DNA from: an uncultured Christensenellaceae bacterium
GTDB taxonomy: Bacteria; Bacillota; Clostridia; Christensenellales; UBA3700
Assembly (NCBI GenBank): GCA_944381365.1
Contig: CALWKW010000005.1
Span: 90,755-154,754, forward strand
DNA: 64,000 nucleotides
Reading direction: 5' to 3'
The notes beneath the pieces are model-generated. The model was not told the DNA's origin and searched no databases. It saw only the letters and a list, made by a program, of their open reading frames with translations. The translations under genes and the position numbers were made by a program. This document shows positions 8,106 through 16,492 of this stretch, piece by piece (the stretch's first letter is position 1; each line of letters starts with the position of its first letter).

Positions 8106-9527
8106 ATGGATTTGTTGGGCGGAAATATCAAAAAGACATATTTTAAGTATCTTGGCACAAGTATTGGCGGTGCTTTGGTAATATCTGTTTATTCACTTGT
8201 CGACTGCATAATGGTAGGACACTATCAAGGGCCTGACGGCACGGCTGCTCTTGCTATCATAATGCCTATTTGGACGACCATACTTTCGCTGGGTATTTTG
8301 TGCGGCACGGGCGGTGCGGTACTCATGTCCAAATTGAGAGGCGAGGGCGAAAAACTTGAAGGCGATATGTATTTTACAACCGCCACTATTTTCTGTGCAG
8401 TGCTTACATTTATAGTATGGATGATTATTCTTATCATTCCCGAGCCTTTGCTCAGACTTTTCGGTGCAAACGACAATATTTTGCCGCATGCCATGGACTA
8501 TATAAAATACCTCAAGTATTTTGTACCTCTTTTTACTTTCGGACAGCTTTTCAGCTCATTCATAAGAAATGACAATGCTCCTGCAAAAGCCATGATAGCA
8601 GTAGTCAGCGGAGGTATATTCAATATCGTAGGCGACTATCTTCTCGTATTCACATTCGATATGGGTATTGCGGGTGCGGGACTTGCTACATCCTTAGGAC
8701 AGGTGCTTGGATTCAGCATACTCATATCTCACTTCTTTTCAAAAAAGTGCACTTTGAAGTTTGTCAGAATAAAGAAGTTTTTTGTGCGTGCAGGCAAGAT
8801 TCTTGCGGTAGGTTTTCCCACATTCATCATAGATGTGGCAATCGGCGTGACAATTTTGCTTTTCAACAATCAGATTATGAAATACCACGGCGAACCTGCT
8901 CTTGCAGTCTACGGCATTATCGTAAATGTCAATTATTTTGTTCAGAGTGTGGCTTACGGCGTGGGACAATCGGCACAGCCTCTTATCTCCATAAATTACG
9001 GAGCAAAACAGCTTGACAGAGTAAAGCAAACCGCTAAGTATGCTTGGATATCTTCGGCGGTCGTGGGCATTGCCTTCTTCATATTGGCAGAGAGCATTCC
9101 TATGCCTTTGACAAAACTCTTTATGAAGGTCACGCCTGAAGTAGAGCTTATTGCAGAAAACATTATGAGACTTTATTGTATTTGTTATATATTGCTGCCG
9201 ATAAATATTTTCTCCACATATTATTTGCAGGCTATAATGAAGGCAAAAGCATCTATGGTTATTTCATTGTTGAGAGCTGTCGTACTTTCGAGCATATTGC
9301 TTTTTGTATTGCCTGCGATATTCGGAAAAGACGGCTTGTGGTATGTTATGACTGTGACAGAAGCTTTGACATTTATCGTGATGATAATTATCACAAGACA
9401 CTTTGATAAAAAGCTTGTCGTGCCCCAAAAGCCTACCGTAGTGCAAGCTCTCGACAGCCTCTTTGACGGCAAAGAGGAAAATCAGGATTTGTCTATTGAG
9501 CAAAAAATCAATGATAACCAAAATTAA
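8106..9527 (+). CDS. MATE family multidrug/cation exporter (MepA-like)
   Basis: A 473-residue membrane protein of the MATE family with about 12 hydrophobic segments. It exports organic cations in exchange for Na+ or H+. Typical features are the opening LGTSIGGALVISVYSLVDC, the LAIIMP helix and the ISINYGA motif in the second half. I choose the ATG at 8106 after GAGAGGGAA; an upstream in-frame TTG at 8073 lies inside the terminator hairpin. The leader with a riboswitch-like terminator suggests expression is induced by a small ligand, guanidine being the leading candidate. The C-terminus has a hydrophilic tail of about 40 residues. A symmetrical terminator follows. It is not in an operon. Confidence 0.9.
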   Translation: MDLLGGNIKKTYFKYLGTSIGGALVISVYSLVDCIMVGHYQGPDGTAALAIIMPIWTTILSLGILCGTGGAVLMSKLRGEGEKLEGDMYFTTATIFCAVLTFIVWMIILIIPEPLLRLFGANDNILPHAMDYIKYLKYFVPLFTFGQLFSSFIRNDNAPAKAMIAVVSGGIFNIVGDYLLVFTFDMGIAGAGLATSLGQVLGFSILISHFFSKKCTLKFVRIKKFFVRAGKILAVGFPTFIIDVAIGVTILLFNNQIMKYHGEPALAVYGIIVNVNYFVQSVAYGVGQSAQPLISINYGAKQLDRVKQTAKYAWISSAVVGIAFFILAESIPMPLTKLFMKVTPEVELIAENIMRLYCICYILLPINIFSTYYLQAIMKAKASMVISLLRAVVLSSILLFVLPAIFGKDGLWYVMTVTEALTFIVMIIITRHFDKKLVVPQKPTVVQALDSLFDGKEENQDLSIEQKINDNQN

Positions 9528-9607
9528 AATGGTATGTCGTTGTAAATGCTATCGAATAATATTTTAAATATCAAAGATATGTAAGAACATAAAAAGCATA
9601 CAAAAGT

Positions 9608-9635
9608 AAAAAAGACGGCATTGCCGTCTTTTTTA
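9608..9635. terminator. Bidirectional terminator
   Basis: AAAAAGACGGCA / TGCCGTCTTTTTT with A and T tracts on both sides. It serves both the MATE gene (+) and the TM2 gene (-), which converge here. Confidence 0.85.
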
Positions 9636-9664
9636 CGCTCAAAAAATTATAAAGGATTTAGAGT

Positions 9665-10021
9665 TTATCTTATATTAAACTCATTGAGGATTTTCATTAC
9701 ATTGTTGAGATTGATTGTCTTTGCTTTTCTAAAACATACAAAGATATCGACAAAAGGCCATATATAAAATGTAATCCAGCCAAAAAGCAATTTGAATACG
9801 CCGAGACCTATATCGCCCAGCACAAATCTGTCGACACCCAATCCGCCGAAGAATATCGATAAGAGCAATATCATTAAAGGACTTTTATAGGGATAGTTTA
9901 TGAGTATTTCCGCAAGACGGTCGTCTGCGTTTTCAAGTTTTAATTTTATGATAGGCAATGCTTCTGACGGTATTTTCGATGAAAGAGTCTGAATACATGC
10001 CCTTATATTTTCCTGTGTCAT
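9665..10021 (-). CDS. TM2 domain-containing membrane protein
   Basis: A 118-residue protein. The N-terminal half is a hydrophilic helical region. The C-terminal half is a TM2 domain: an SPLMILLLSIFFGGLGVDRF-type first helix with the hallmark GGLGxDRF motif, then a second helix in KLLFGWITFYIWPFVDIF and a short cytoplasmic tail. The function of bacterial TM2 proteins is not well defined. It starts at an ATG after AGGAGG and stands alone on the minus strand, converging with the MATE gene. The 258 bp upstream of it (10022-10279) is AT-rich and shows no further gene. Confidence 0.85.
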   Translation of the reverse strand: MTQENIRACIQTLSSKIPSEALPIIKLKLENADDRLAEILINYPYKSPLMILLLSIFFGGLGVDRFVLGDIGLGVFKLLFGWITFYIWPFVDIFVCFRKAKTINLNNVMKILNEFNIR

Positions 10022-10279
10022 ATTTCCTCCTACAATTCAATTATATATCAGCCTATAAGTGTTGTCAATACGGCTTTTTTACTATTATTGCAAGTTTTGA
10101 CAATGAAATACATAATTTTGAAAAATTTTGACAGCGGGTTTTTATTTAGCGATAGGATAAAGTTTTTTGTCCAAAAAGACAAAAAAGTCTTTAAAAAAAG
10201 ACTTCATTAGGCAAAAATATTGTAATTATTAATTATAATGAGATTATTTACAATATAATATTTAAAAAGTCAAATCAAT

Positions 10280-10924
10280 TTAGTCAGATTTTTTGGATTG
10301 ATCGATATTATTCTCAGAAGAAATATCCTCTAAAGGGGAGGTAAGTTTTTCGCCGCTTTTTCTCAATTTTTTTATTTTTACGCTTTTGAATTTTTGAGGG
10401 CATAAATTGTCAATTCTGTCGACAAGGGGTCTGAACAAAATCAAAAACAAAAAGAGATTGCAAAATATCTGCACAAGATAAAAAGAAATACCTCTCACAT
10501 AGATTATAGAAAATCTGTACCAAAATCTCTCATAAAAGCCTGTGAGAAGTCCCGTATCCACCAAAGAGCTGAGCACTCCGAAAAAGATTGTCATCATTAC
10601 CGCACATAAAGTAGCGATAAATCTGTTTTTTATATCGAATCTTCCTAGCAGGACAAATACAAATGTCAAAAGCGGCCAATATATAAAATAAGTCAGCACC
10701 CAAGTGTTTATGCCCCAGACAAAACACTCGATAATCACAAAAATGTATGTGGCTATCATTCCCGACCAGCCAAATACAAATCCGTATAACGCACACAGCA
10801 AAGTCACAATTTCGACATTAGGAAGGAAGGCAAGTGCCAGCTTGCCTCCTTCTAGAGTCGCCGCCATGACGGCAATCAGTGCCAATTTTATAGCTCTTGA
10901 GCGATGTGTTGTTTTGTCTTGCAT
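10280..10924 (-). CDS. ECF transporter S component, probably for cobalamin
   Basis: A 214-residue membrane protein with about six helices and the ECF S-component look: an N-terminal SRAIKLALIAVMAATLEGGK segment, where the AxxxA-type helix contacts EcfT, followed by short hydrophobic helices, an aromatic-rich core and a charged C-terminal tail. S components bind a vitamin and deliver it to a shared EcfAAT energy module, which is not in this window. It lies 31 bp after the DUF4430-like lipoprotein gene behind a cobalamin riboswitch, so B12 or a precursor is the likely substrate. No good Shine-Dalgarno site precedes the ATG, so translation may be coupled to the upstream gene. Confidence 0.8.
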   Translation of the reverse strand: MQDKTTHRSRAIKLALIAVMAATLEGGKLALAFLPNVEIVTLLCALYGFVFGWSGMIATYIFVIIECFVWGINTWVLTYFIYWPLLTFVFVLLGRFDIKNRFIATLCAVMMTIFFGVLSSLVDTGLLTGFYERFWYRFSIIYVRGISFYLVQIFCNLFLFLILFRPLVDRIDNLCPQKFKSVKIKKLRKSGEKLTSPLEDISSENNIDQSKKSD

Positions 10925-10955
10925 AAACTATGTATTATCGATAATATGTTTTATA

Positions 10956-11432
10956 TTAATAAGTGCCTTTTGTGATAATAATCGTACAGCCTGCCACTAC
11001 GCTCATAGAGCTTGCACCAAAGTCGCTGGATGTACAAGTCTTGTCTTTGTATGTTATGGTAGTAGCCCATTCGCCCATAGAGATATCGCTTTTTACATCG
11101 GTATAGAGAGCCACATATACGCCTGTACCTTCTTTAATACCGTTGACTTGTGTCAGGTAATCGCCGTAAGAGCTCGACTGAGAAGTATAGGTGAGTTCGC
11201 CTTTGTTTTTGAGATAATCGAGCACAGTCATAAGACCTGTCTTTTTGTCATCGCCTGAGCCGAGAGTGGAGAGGTCTACTGAATATTCTTTTGTATTGTC
11301 TTCGTCAAGTACGACAAGAGTCATATAACCTGACTTGTCCACTTCGCCGCCGGGGTTGATGCAGGCAAAAAGCGAAACTGCAAGAATGCTTACGAGCAAG
11401 ATTGCTACAATGATTTTAGAAAATTTTTTCAT
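10956..11432 (-). CDS. DUF4430-like lipoprotein, putative extracellular cobalamin-binding component
   Basis: A 158-residue lipoprotein. The signal peptide ends in a lipobox (SLFAC, Cys about 24). The mature part begins with a strand in which a value like VVLDEDNTKEYSVDL leads into TVLDYLKNKGELTY, resembling DUF4430, the domain that is similar to the C-terminal domain of transcobalamin and intrinsic factor. It is exported and anchored to the outer face of the membrane. It is the first gene after a cobalamin riboswitch and is followed by an ECF S component, so it may capture cobalamin for that transporter. The ATG follows TAAGGAG. The domain call is from the overall pattern, not a search. Confidence 0.75.
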   Translation of the reverse strand: MKKFSKIIVAILLVSILAVSLFACINPGGEVDKSGYMTLVVLDEDNTKEYSVDLSTLGSGDDKKTGLMTVLDYLKNKGELTYTSQSSSYGDYLTQVNGIKEGTGVYVALYTDVKSDISMGEWATTITYKDKTCTSSDFGASSMSVVAGCTIIITKGTY

Positions 11433-11489
11433 ATATTACTCCTTAAAAGTTTTTTATCAGTCTGAATAAAAACTTGTCTTAAAGAGCAT

Positions 11490-11518
11490 AAAAAAACCCT
11501 TTTTGAAAAAAGGGGTGG
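11490..11518 (-). terminator. Riboswitch-associated terminator
   Basis: On the minus strand, CCCTTTTT / AAAAAGGG followed by T7, located between the cobalamin aptamer and the lipoprotein start. GGTGG (11538-11543 region) can pair with CCACC next to the hairpin, giving a possible antiterminator. Confidence 0.75.
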
Positions 11519-11559
11519 CAAAACACAACTTTATCTCCCACCGAAACAAGTTTTTTTAT

Positions 11560-11718
11560 CGTCAAGGCAGGTCTCCTGACTTACGACTTCATACCTTTTG
11601 CCCGTCTTCCCCTCTCGGGTGACATTTGGGCAATCGTAGTCGATACAGTAGCGGGGCTGTCAAGGATTGTCACCTTGTTCCCTTATTAATGTACGGCATT
11701 GCCGAAACAACCTTTACG
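11560..11718 (-). ncRNA. Cobalamin riboswitch
   Basis: Read on the minus strand, this contains the hallmark segments in order: GGGAACAAGGTG, GACAGCCCCGCTACTGT (B12 box region), and AGTCAGGAGACCTGCC at the 3' end (11566-11580 in plus coordinates). It lies in the leader of the lipoprotein/ECF operon and is followed by a terminator, so high adenosylcobalamin should end transcription. Confidence 0.95.
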
Positions 11719-11740
11719 ATTTTTATATCAATGTACAATC

Positions 11741-11769
11741 ATTATACATAAAAAAATTTCTAAAATCAA
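11741..11769 (-). promoter_or_regulatory. Promoter of the cobalamin operon
   Basis: On the minus strand, TTGATT, 17 bp, TATAAT, placing the transcript start near 11734, just upstream of the riboswitch. Confidence 0.65.
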
Positions 11770-12092
11770 CAAATAGTCGTCTATTCTTTTTTCTTTATCA
11801 ATTTGTCTAATATTTTATTTTGTATTTTCTTTGGAATATTTTTTGAAGCAAAAGAAAAAATAAGTATATCTATATTAGTATATCTATATTTTTATTGTAT
11901 ATATTGATATGCGTTAATAGTCTATCAATATATTTATATTCAAAAAGATAAATCTAGACAGTAAAAATCGGCATAATTTCTCTTAAAAATCGCTTCTTAA
12001 CAAAAACTTAAAAAATTTTTCGAAATTTTCCAATAAACTTAATTTTTGCAATGTTTATTATGTAAACAAACCCCATGAAGGAGGATGCATTT
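11770..12092. other. AT-rich intergenic region with direct and inverted repeats
   Basis: No gene is seen. It has a tandem direct repeat (AGTATATCTATAT twice, about 11871-11890) followed by an inverted repeat with 11-bp arms, ATATATTGATA (11899-11909) and TATCAATATAT (11923-11933), separated by 13 nt. It separates the divergent B12 operon and the RsgI-like lipoprotein gene and may hold regulatory sites. Confidence 0.5.
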
Positions 12093-13520
12093 ATGAAAAA
12101 ATCAGTGGTTGCTATATTGATAGCGGTTTTGCTCGTGGGCACGATTTTTTCTTTTGCAGGTTGCAAGGAAACAAAACAAGTGGCTACAAGCTATGTATCA
12201 ATGGATATAAACCCTTCGGTAGAACTCGTACTTGACCAAAACAATAATGTTATTTCATACAGCTGTGAAAATGAGGACGCACTTCTTATGCTTTACGGCG
12301 AGAATATTATAGGTCTTAATGTGGACAAGGCGAGCCAAAAAATTATCGATTTGGCGATTGAATTCGGTTATCTTACTGAAGACAACTGCGGCGTTCAGGT
12401 AAATGTTGCCAGCGATAATTCAAAAGTAGAGACAAATATTCTCGACAAAATCGGTGTTGTAGTAGAAAAGGCAGAAGGCAAACTCAGCTTTGAAGTAAAC
12501 TACAACAAAGAAGGCTCTTTTGTACTCAATTATGAGCTTGCAAAACTCAAAGAGAAAAATCCCGACAATTCCTACTATCAGAATCTTACGGCAGGCAAAC
12601 TCGAAGTTATCAACAGTGCACTCGCTTGCGATTGGACTTTGACAATGGACGAAGCTGTCAAGATGAGTGTAGCAGATTTGCTCAAAGTAGTGGACAATGC
12701 TTATAGCAAACTCGAAAATTATTCGACAGAGGCATTCGAGACAGCAAAGGCAATTGCTACAAGCTTGTATGAAGAGACAGTAATCTCGGCAGAAGATGCA
12801 GTTTATGTATATAAATACGGACAATTCAAGACAGACGGCATCATTGGCGGTATCGAGGCTGGTCTTGCAATAGTAGAATACGGCGGAGTAAGAGCAGCAG
12901 CCAGAGGTATCAATGCTTTGGCAGAGACAATGGTAGTAGCAGAAAGATTTGCAAATGAGATAATGGCATCAGCAGAAGCAAAGGCAATCGCTGACGAACT
13001 CGGTATAGACACATCTGTGCTTGAGGACAGCGAAGGAAATGTGACAGTAGAAAGCATCAGTGCATATATCGATAAGCAGGCAAAGAATGCAAGTCAGGAG
13101 ACAGCTGAGGAAATAAACGCAAGACTTACTCTTGCAGTACAAAAACTCGAAGAATACAAAGAAGAAATCGCTGACAAGCCTTTGGCAAGCGAATATCTCA
13201 CAAAGATACAATCATTGCTTGCTTCAATCAAAGTAGAGGGAATAGAATTCTCAGATAAAATCACAATAGACGATTTCAAGCAATTAGCAGTAAAACTCAA
13301 CGAATATGCGTTGGAAAAGAAAGAGCTTATGGACAATAGTCTTACTGACGAACAACTCAAAGAGATAGCAGACGCACAGAAAAAAGCCGTAGACGCACTC
13401 ACAAGCGAATACGAAAAGTGCATGAACGCAATTTCAGACGCAGAGCAAGAGGCAAAGACCTATCTCGAAAATTTGAGAAAGGAGAGATTGGAATATCTCG
13501 AGTCCAAGGCTCAACAATAA
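12093..13520 (+). CDS. Lipoprotein with RsgI-like middle domain and long helical C-terminus
   Basis: A 475-residue lipoprotein: signal peptide with FSFAGC lipobox, then a domain containing SMDINPSVELVLDQ (about residues 36-50) and GLNVDKASQKII, which matches the periplasmic-side domain found in RsgI-type anti-sigma factors. The usual N-terminal cytoplasmic anti-sigma domain and transmembrane helix are absent. From about residue 200 onward the protein is predominantly helical and Ala/Glu/Lys-rich, with likely coiled coils (about 335-475). I choose the ATG at 12093, eight bases after AAGGAGG, over an upstream ATG at 12075. Its role is unknown; an extracellular sensor or scaffold is possible. 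It is monocistronic with a strong terminator. Confidence 0.8.
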   Translation: MKKSVVAILIAVLLVGTIFSFAGCKETKQVATSYVSMDINPSVELVLDQNNNVISYSCENEDALLMLYGENIIGLNVDKASQKIIDLAIEFGYLTEDNCGVQVNVASDNSKVETNILDKIGVVVEKAEGKLSFEVNYNKEGSFVLNYELAKLKEKNPDNSYYQNLTAGKLEVINSALACDWTLTMDEAVKMSVADLLKVVDNAYSKLENYSTEAFETAKAIATSLYEETVISAEDAVYVYKYGQFKTDGIIGGIEAGLAIVEYGGVRAAARGINALAETMVVAERFANEIMASAEAKAIADELGIDTSVLEDSEGNVTVESISAYIDKQAKNASQETAEEINARLTLAVQKLEEYKEEIADKPLASEYLTKIQSLLASIKVEGIEFSDKITIDDFKQLAVKLNEYALEKKELMDNSLTDEQLKEIADAQKKAVDALTSEYEKCMNAISDAEQEAKTYLENLRKERLEYLESKAQQ

Positions 13521-13551
13521 TCAAGCCATAACCTAATCCCACACAACTTAC

Positions 13552-13590
13552 AAACGAGCGGTAGCCTCAGGGCGACCGCTCGTTTGTTTA
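13552..13590 (+). terminator. Terminator of the RsgI-like lipoprotein gene
   Basis: Stem AAACGAGCGGT / ACCGCTCGTTT with a 14-nt loop and a TGTTT tail. Confidence 0.8.
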
Positions 13591-13675
13591 AATCTTTTTG
13601 TTGGATTTTGTTGTGGGTAATTTTATTTGAAATTTTTATAATTTTAAATAAATCAAATTATATTATTTTCCCAAA

Positions 13676-13825
13676 TCACAAATCGTCTGCATCTTGAGTG
13701 GGAGTGCCAGTAATCACTTCGCCGTTTGTGGATGTGCCGGTATATGCACCGTTAATATCATAGGGGCTGAGCAAAGGCGTTGCGAGCTGGGCTACTTTTT
13801 TTGACAATCTTTTTTTGTTTGACAT
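13676..13825 (-). CDS. 49-residue conserved-looking small protein ending in QDADDL
   Basis: A short gene supported by a good AAGGAGA ribosome site six bases before the ATG at 13825; the longer in-frame upstream extension is not needed. The N-terminus is basic (SNKKRLSKKVAQLA), the middle has SPYDINGAYTGTSTNGE, and the C-terminus is acidic (PTQDADDL). The shape, basic start and sharply acidic end, suggests a genuine peptide rather than chance. I recall QDADDL-ending small proteins in other Firmicutes but cannot name a family. There is no signal peptide or Cys. It sits between the RsgI-like gene and the pseudo-dehydrogenase operon. Confidence 0.6.
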   Translation of the reverse strand: MSNKKRLSKKVAQLATPLLSPYDINGAYTGTSTNGEVITGTPTQDADDL

Positions 13826-13947
13826 AAAAATCTCCTTGTGTATTGTTTTGATTAGTATGAGCAAAGTTTTTGTTTTTATGTCAAAATTAAAAACAGTGAT
13901 CTTTTGTAATAGCTTTGTCAAATCACATCAAGAAAATGTATTTGCTA

Positions 13948-13976
13948 TGGACAAGCAAAAAGGTATGTGATATACT
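13948..13976 (+). promoter_or_regulatory. Promoter of the pseudo-dehydrogenase/queH operon
   Basis: TGGACA at 13948, 17 bp, TATACT at 13971, followed by GAGGTAAATATG. Confidence 0.65.
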
Positions 13977-13991
13977 GAATTTGAGGTAAAT

Positions 13992-15221
13992 ATGAAATAC
14001 AGCGAATTTGCAAACGGCACAAAAATCATTGACGGCAAAAACATTATTGCCGAGCTTCCCACTATTCTCGTAGGTCTCAATGCTTCAAGAATATTGCTTG
14101 TCGCCAACAACTTTTTGCTTGCCAACGGATATATAGACAAGGTCAAAAAATCTATTGAAAGGCACGGAAGTCTTAAGGTAAGTGCGGTATATCTCGAGGA
14201 CAGAGCAGAAGACAATGAGAGCATATTGAAGGATATGTATTTTGTGTATATGTCAAACAGCTGCGATGCCATTGTGGTATGCGGAAGCGGAAAACTTATT
14301 GACTATGCAAAAGCTTTAAAGCTTCTTGTATCTACGCAAGTGGAAAATATAGAGAAGTTTTACGATCTCGATACATCATTGAGACAGGCACTGTATGTAC
14401 CTATGATTACAATACCGAGCAAGTTCGGAGTAGGAAACGAAACAAGCTCTTCCGCAGTGGTATTTGATGAGAAAAAGGGCATAAGCAGAAATATTCTCAA
14501 CAATATTCTTTTGCCCGATTATTGTCTTATCGACAGCGAAAACCTCATGAAAATGGACAAAAAGCTCATCGCTTACAGCGTACTCGAAGTGCTTGCGAGA
14601 GCTATTGACGGATATACGAGCAAAAACTCCACGAATTTTGCATCTACCGACTTTATATCGAGGGCTATGGACGAGGTTATGGGCAAGACTCCCGCTTCCA
14701 TAAGCGAAGGATTTTGCCGTGTGGCTCTTACGGAGTTAAAGCAAAACGCTTTTGCACTTTTGCAAAAACCCAGCGAAGATAAATTTGTCAAAATGCAGCT
14801 TGCAAGTGCATATCTCTCAAAAGGTACGGATACCAGCGGTCTGGGACTTATACATTGTATTGCTCAGGCCATAAGCGATGTAAAAAAAGTGCCTTATTAT
14901 AAGGCTTTGCCAAAATCCATAAGAGTGGCTTTAAAATACAATATCGATGCTTGCCGTCAAAAGTATTCGCAAGGCTTGCTTGCGTTTATGGGCTGGGAAG
15001 TTTATTCAAAAGCCGCCAAGGAAGAAAGACACTATGAGTTTGCAAGAAGCATACTCGATTTTATCGAAAACTTAGAGAAAAAATATCTTAAGGGCGAAAA
15101 TACCGAGTTTGAGTTCAGCGAGCAGGAAAAGCAAGCACTCATCAACAATATGTCATACAATGTGCATATTCTCAACAACCCCAAAAAGTTTAATGTAATC
15201 AACTTCAAAATGGCACTTTGA
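13992..15221 (+). CDS. Degenerate iron-alcohol-dehydrogenase-like protein A
   Basis: A 409-residue protein with the fold pattern of Fe-dependent alcohol dehydrogenases but eroded active-site residues. A nucleotide-binding loop is still visible (CGSGKLIDYAKA, about residue 97), and the loop IPSKFGVGNETS replaces the usual AGTGSE. At the metal site, the family Asp and first His become Glu and Arg (LEVLARAIDGY, about residue 199), the next His is kept (GLIHCIAQ), and the PHG histidine is Tyr (VPYYKA). With one of four ligands left, a normal Fe or Zn site is unlikely. It is the first gene of a three-gene operon and is followed 15 bp later by an even more degenerate relative. It could be a subunit of a heteromer or a regulator. 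Confidence 0.75.
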   Translation: MKYSEFANGTKIIDGKNIIAELPTILVGLNASRILLVANNFLLANGYIDKVKKSIERHGSLKVSAVYLEDRAEDNESILKDMYFVYMSNSCDAIVVCGSGKLIDYAKALKLLVSTQVENIEKFYDLDTSLRQALYVPMITIPSKFGVGNETSSSAVVFDEKKGISRNILNNILLPDYCLIDSENLMKMDKKLIAYSVLEVLARAIDGYTSKNSTNFASTDFISRAMDEVMGKTPASISEGFCRVALTELKQNAFALLQKPSEDKFVKMQLASAYLSKGTDTSGLGLIHCIAQAISDVKKVPYYKALPKSIRVALKYNIDACRQKYSQGLLAFMGWEVYSKAAKEERHYEFARSILDFIENLEKKYLKGENTEFEFSEQEKQALINNMSYNVHILNNPKKFNVINFKMAL

Positions 15222-15236
15222 TTTTTAGGAGCAGAT

Positions 15237-16490
15237 ATGGAATATAATTTTGAGAGCGATATCAAATTTTTGACGGGCGATAAGGCTTTGAGAAAGTCGA
15301 TAAACGAAATAAACAATATCGGCTGTCGCCGTATCATGCTTATTTGCAATGATATCACAGAAAGAGTAGGTCAACTTTCCGATATGCTTCATCAATTCAA
15401 CAAAGAATTGAATATCGTGTCAAGCTATAAGAGAGTGGGCGAAATCGCTACCGTAAACGATTGTGAAAAGGTATTAAGAGAATACAAGTCCGAGGATTGC
15501 GACTCTATCTTGGTGGTCGGCAGAAAAAGTGCCGTAGCTGTGGCAAAAGCCGTAAAAATCATGCTCAAAGACGATATATCGTTTATGTCAAATTATCGCA
15601 CTTGCAGCGTAAACAATATCTCATCAATTCGCATACCCCTTATCGTAGTGCCTACAAATCTTGCTTCGGGTACAGAAGCGAGCAATTTTGTGAGAGTATA
15701 TGACACTGACAACAATCAGATTTTTGAATTCAACACTCCTTTTGCTCAGACAAATCTCATAGTGCTTGACCCTATAATGACGGATACTATGCCGCCGAGA
15801 GTATTTGCCGCATCGGGCTTATATTCGCTTGCTATGGCAGTGCTAAGTCTGTCAAAGACAAAGGATGTGAGACCGCTTGCAAAAGTCTATGCCGTCACGG
15901 CAATAAACCTTCTTACAGAAAATCTTAAGAAAGCAATTTTGCAGAATGCTGCTAGGCAATACCGATTCAAATTGTTGCTTGCGACAGTGCTTGCGGGATA
16001 CGCATATTGGCAGACTCCCAAGGATATTTTGAGCGAGCTTGCCGACACCATAAGCGACAGATACAGAATAAGCTATCGCAACATATTCTGTATTCTCTTT
16101 TTGAGATATGTCAACAAACATCATTGGCCGAAAGACTTCGATATGAATGCACTTATCACTCTTATCGGCGACAATGATTATCTTGCCGTAAGCGAAAATA
16201 CTAAAAAAGACAATCAAAATTCTAAGACGCAAAGCTCTGACAATACCGAGATAAATTGCGAAAAAGAAGAAGATAAAAATGACGAAAACAAAAATGTGAT
16301 AAGAGATTCTGTAAACGGCTATTATGCCCGCACAAAAAAATATGTCAATTATATCGACAGATTGAGAGATTTGGGCGTAAAACAAAGCGACTTTACGGAC
16401 ATAGCTTCGAGTGTAATCAGTATGCACAAGGAAGACAAAGAGGAATACACATACAGCTTTATTACCGAGCTTTTGGAGGAATCCTTTTAA
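15237..16490 (+). CDS. Degenerate iron-alcohol-dehydrogenase-like protein B
   Basis: A 417-residue paralog of the preceding gene. The glycine-rich loop is lost (VVGRKSAVAVAKA where GGGSxxDxAKA is expected), but IVVPTNLASGTEAS and LIVLDPIMTDTMPPRVFAA still align with the family. The metal-site positions read as non-ligands (SGLYSLAMAVLS; TISDRYRISY), so neither metal nor a normal nucleotide site seems possible. After about residue 320 it carries a Lys/Glu/Asn-rich low-complexity linker and a helical tail not typical of the family. The ATG follows TTTAGGAG. It lies between protein A and queH, only 2 bp before the latter. Probably a non-catalytic protein, partner or scaffold; function unknown. 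Confidence 0.7.
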   Translation: MEYNFESDIKFLTGDKALRKSINEINNIGCRRIMLICNDITERVGQLSDMLHQFNKELNIVSSYKRVGEIATVNDCEKVLREYKSEDCDSILVVGRKSAVAVAKAVKIMLKDDISFMSNYRTCSVNNISSIRIPLIVVPTNLASGTEASNFVRVYDTDNNQIFEFNTPFAQTNLIVLDPIMTDTMPPRVFAASGLYSLAMAVLSLSKTKDVRPLAKVYAVTAINLLTENLKKAILQNAARQYRFKLLLATVLAGYAYWQTPKDILSELADTISDRYRISYRNIFCILFLRYVNKHHWPKDFDMNALITLIGDNDYLAVSENTKKDNQNSKTQSSDNTEINCEKEEDKNDENKNVIRDSVNGYYARTKKYVNYIDRLRDLGVKQSDFTDIASSVISMHKEDKEEYTYSFITELLEESF

Positions 16491-16492
16491 AA

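Noticed and set aside
11866..11933. A CRISPR array, suggested by the short AT repeats
   Set aside because: Only two tandem copies and no spacer-repeat periodicity or cas genes.
13992..16490. Annotating the two dehydrogenase-like proteins as functional iron alcohol dehydrogenases
   Set aside because: Metal ligands and, in the second, the nucleotide loop are lost.
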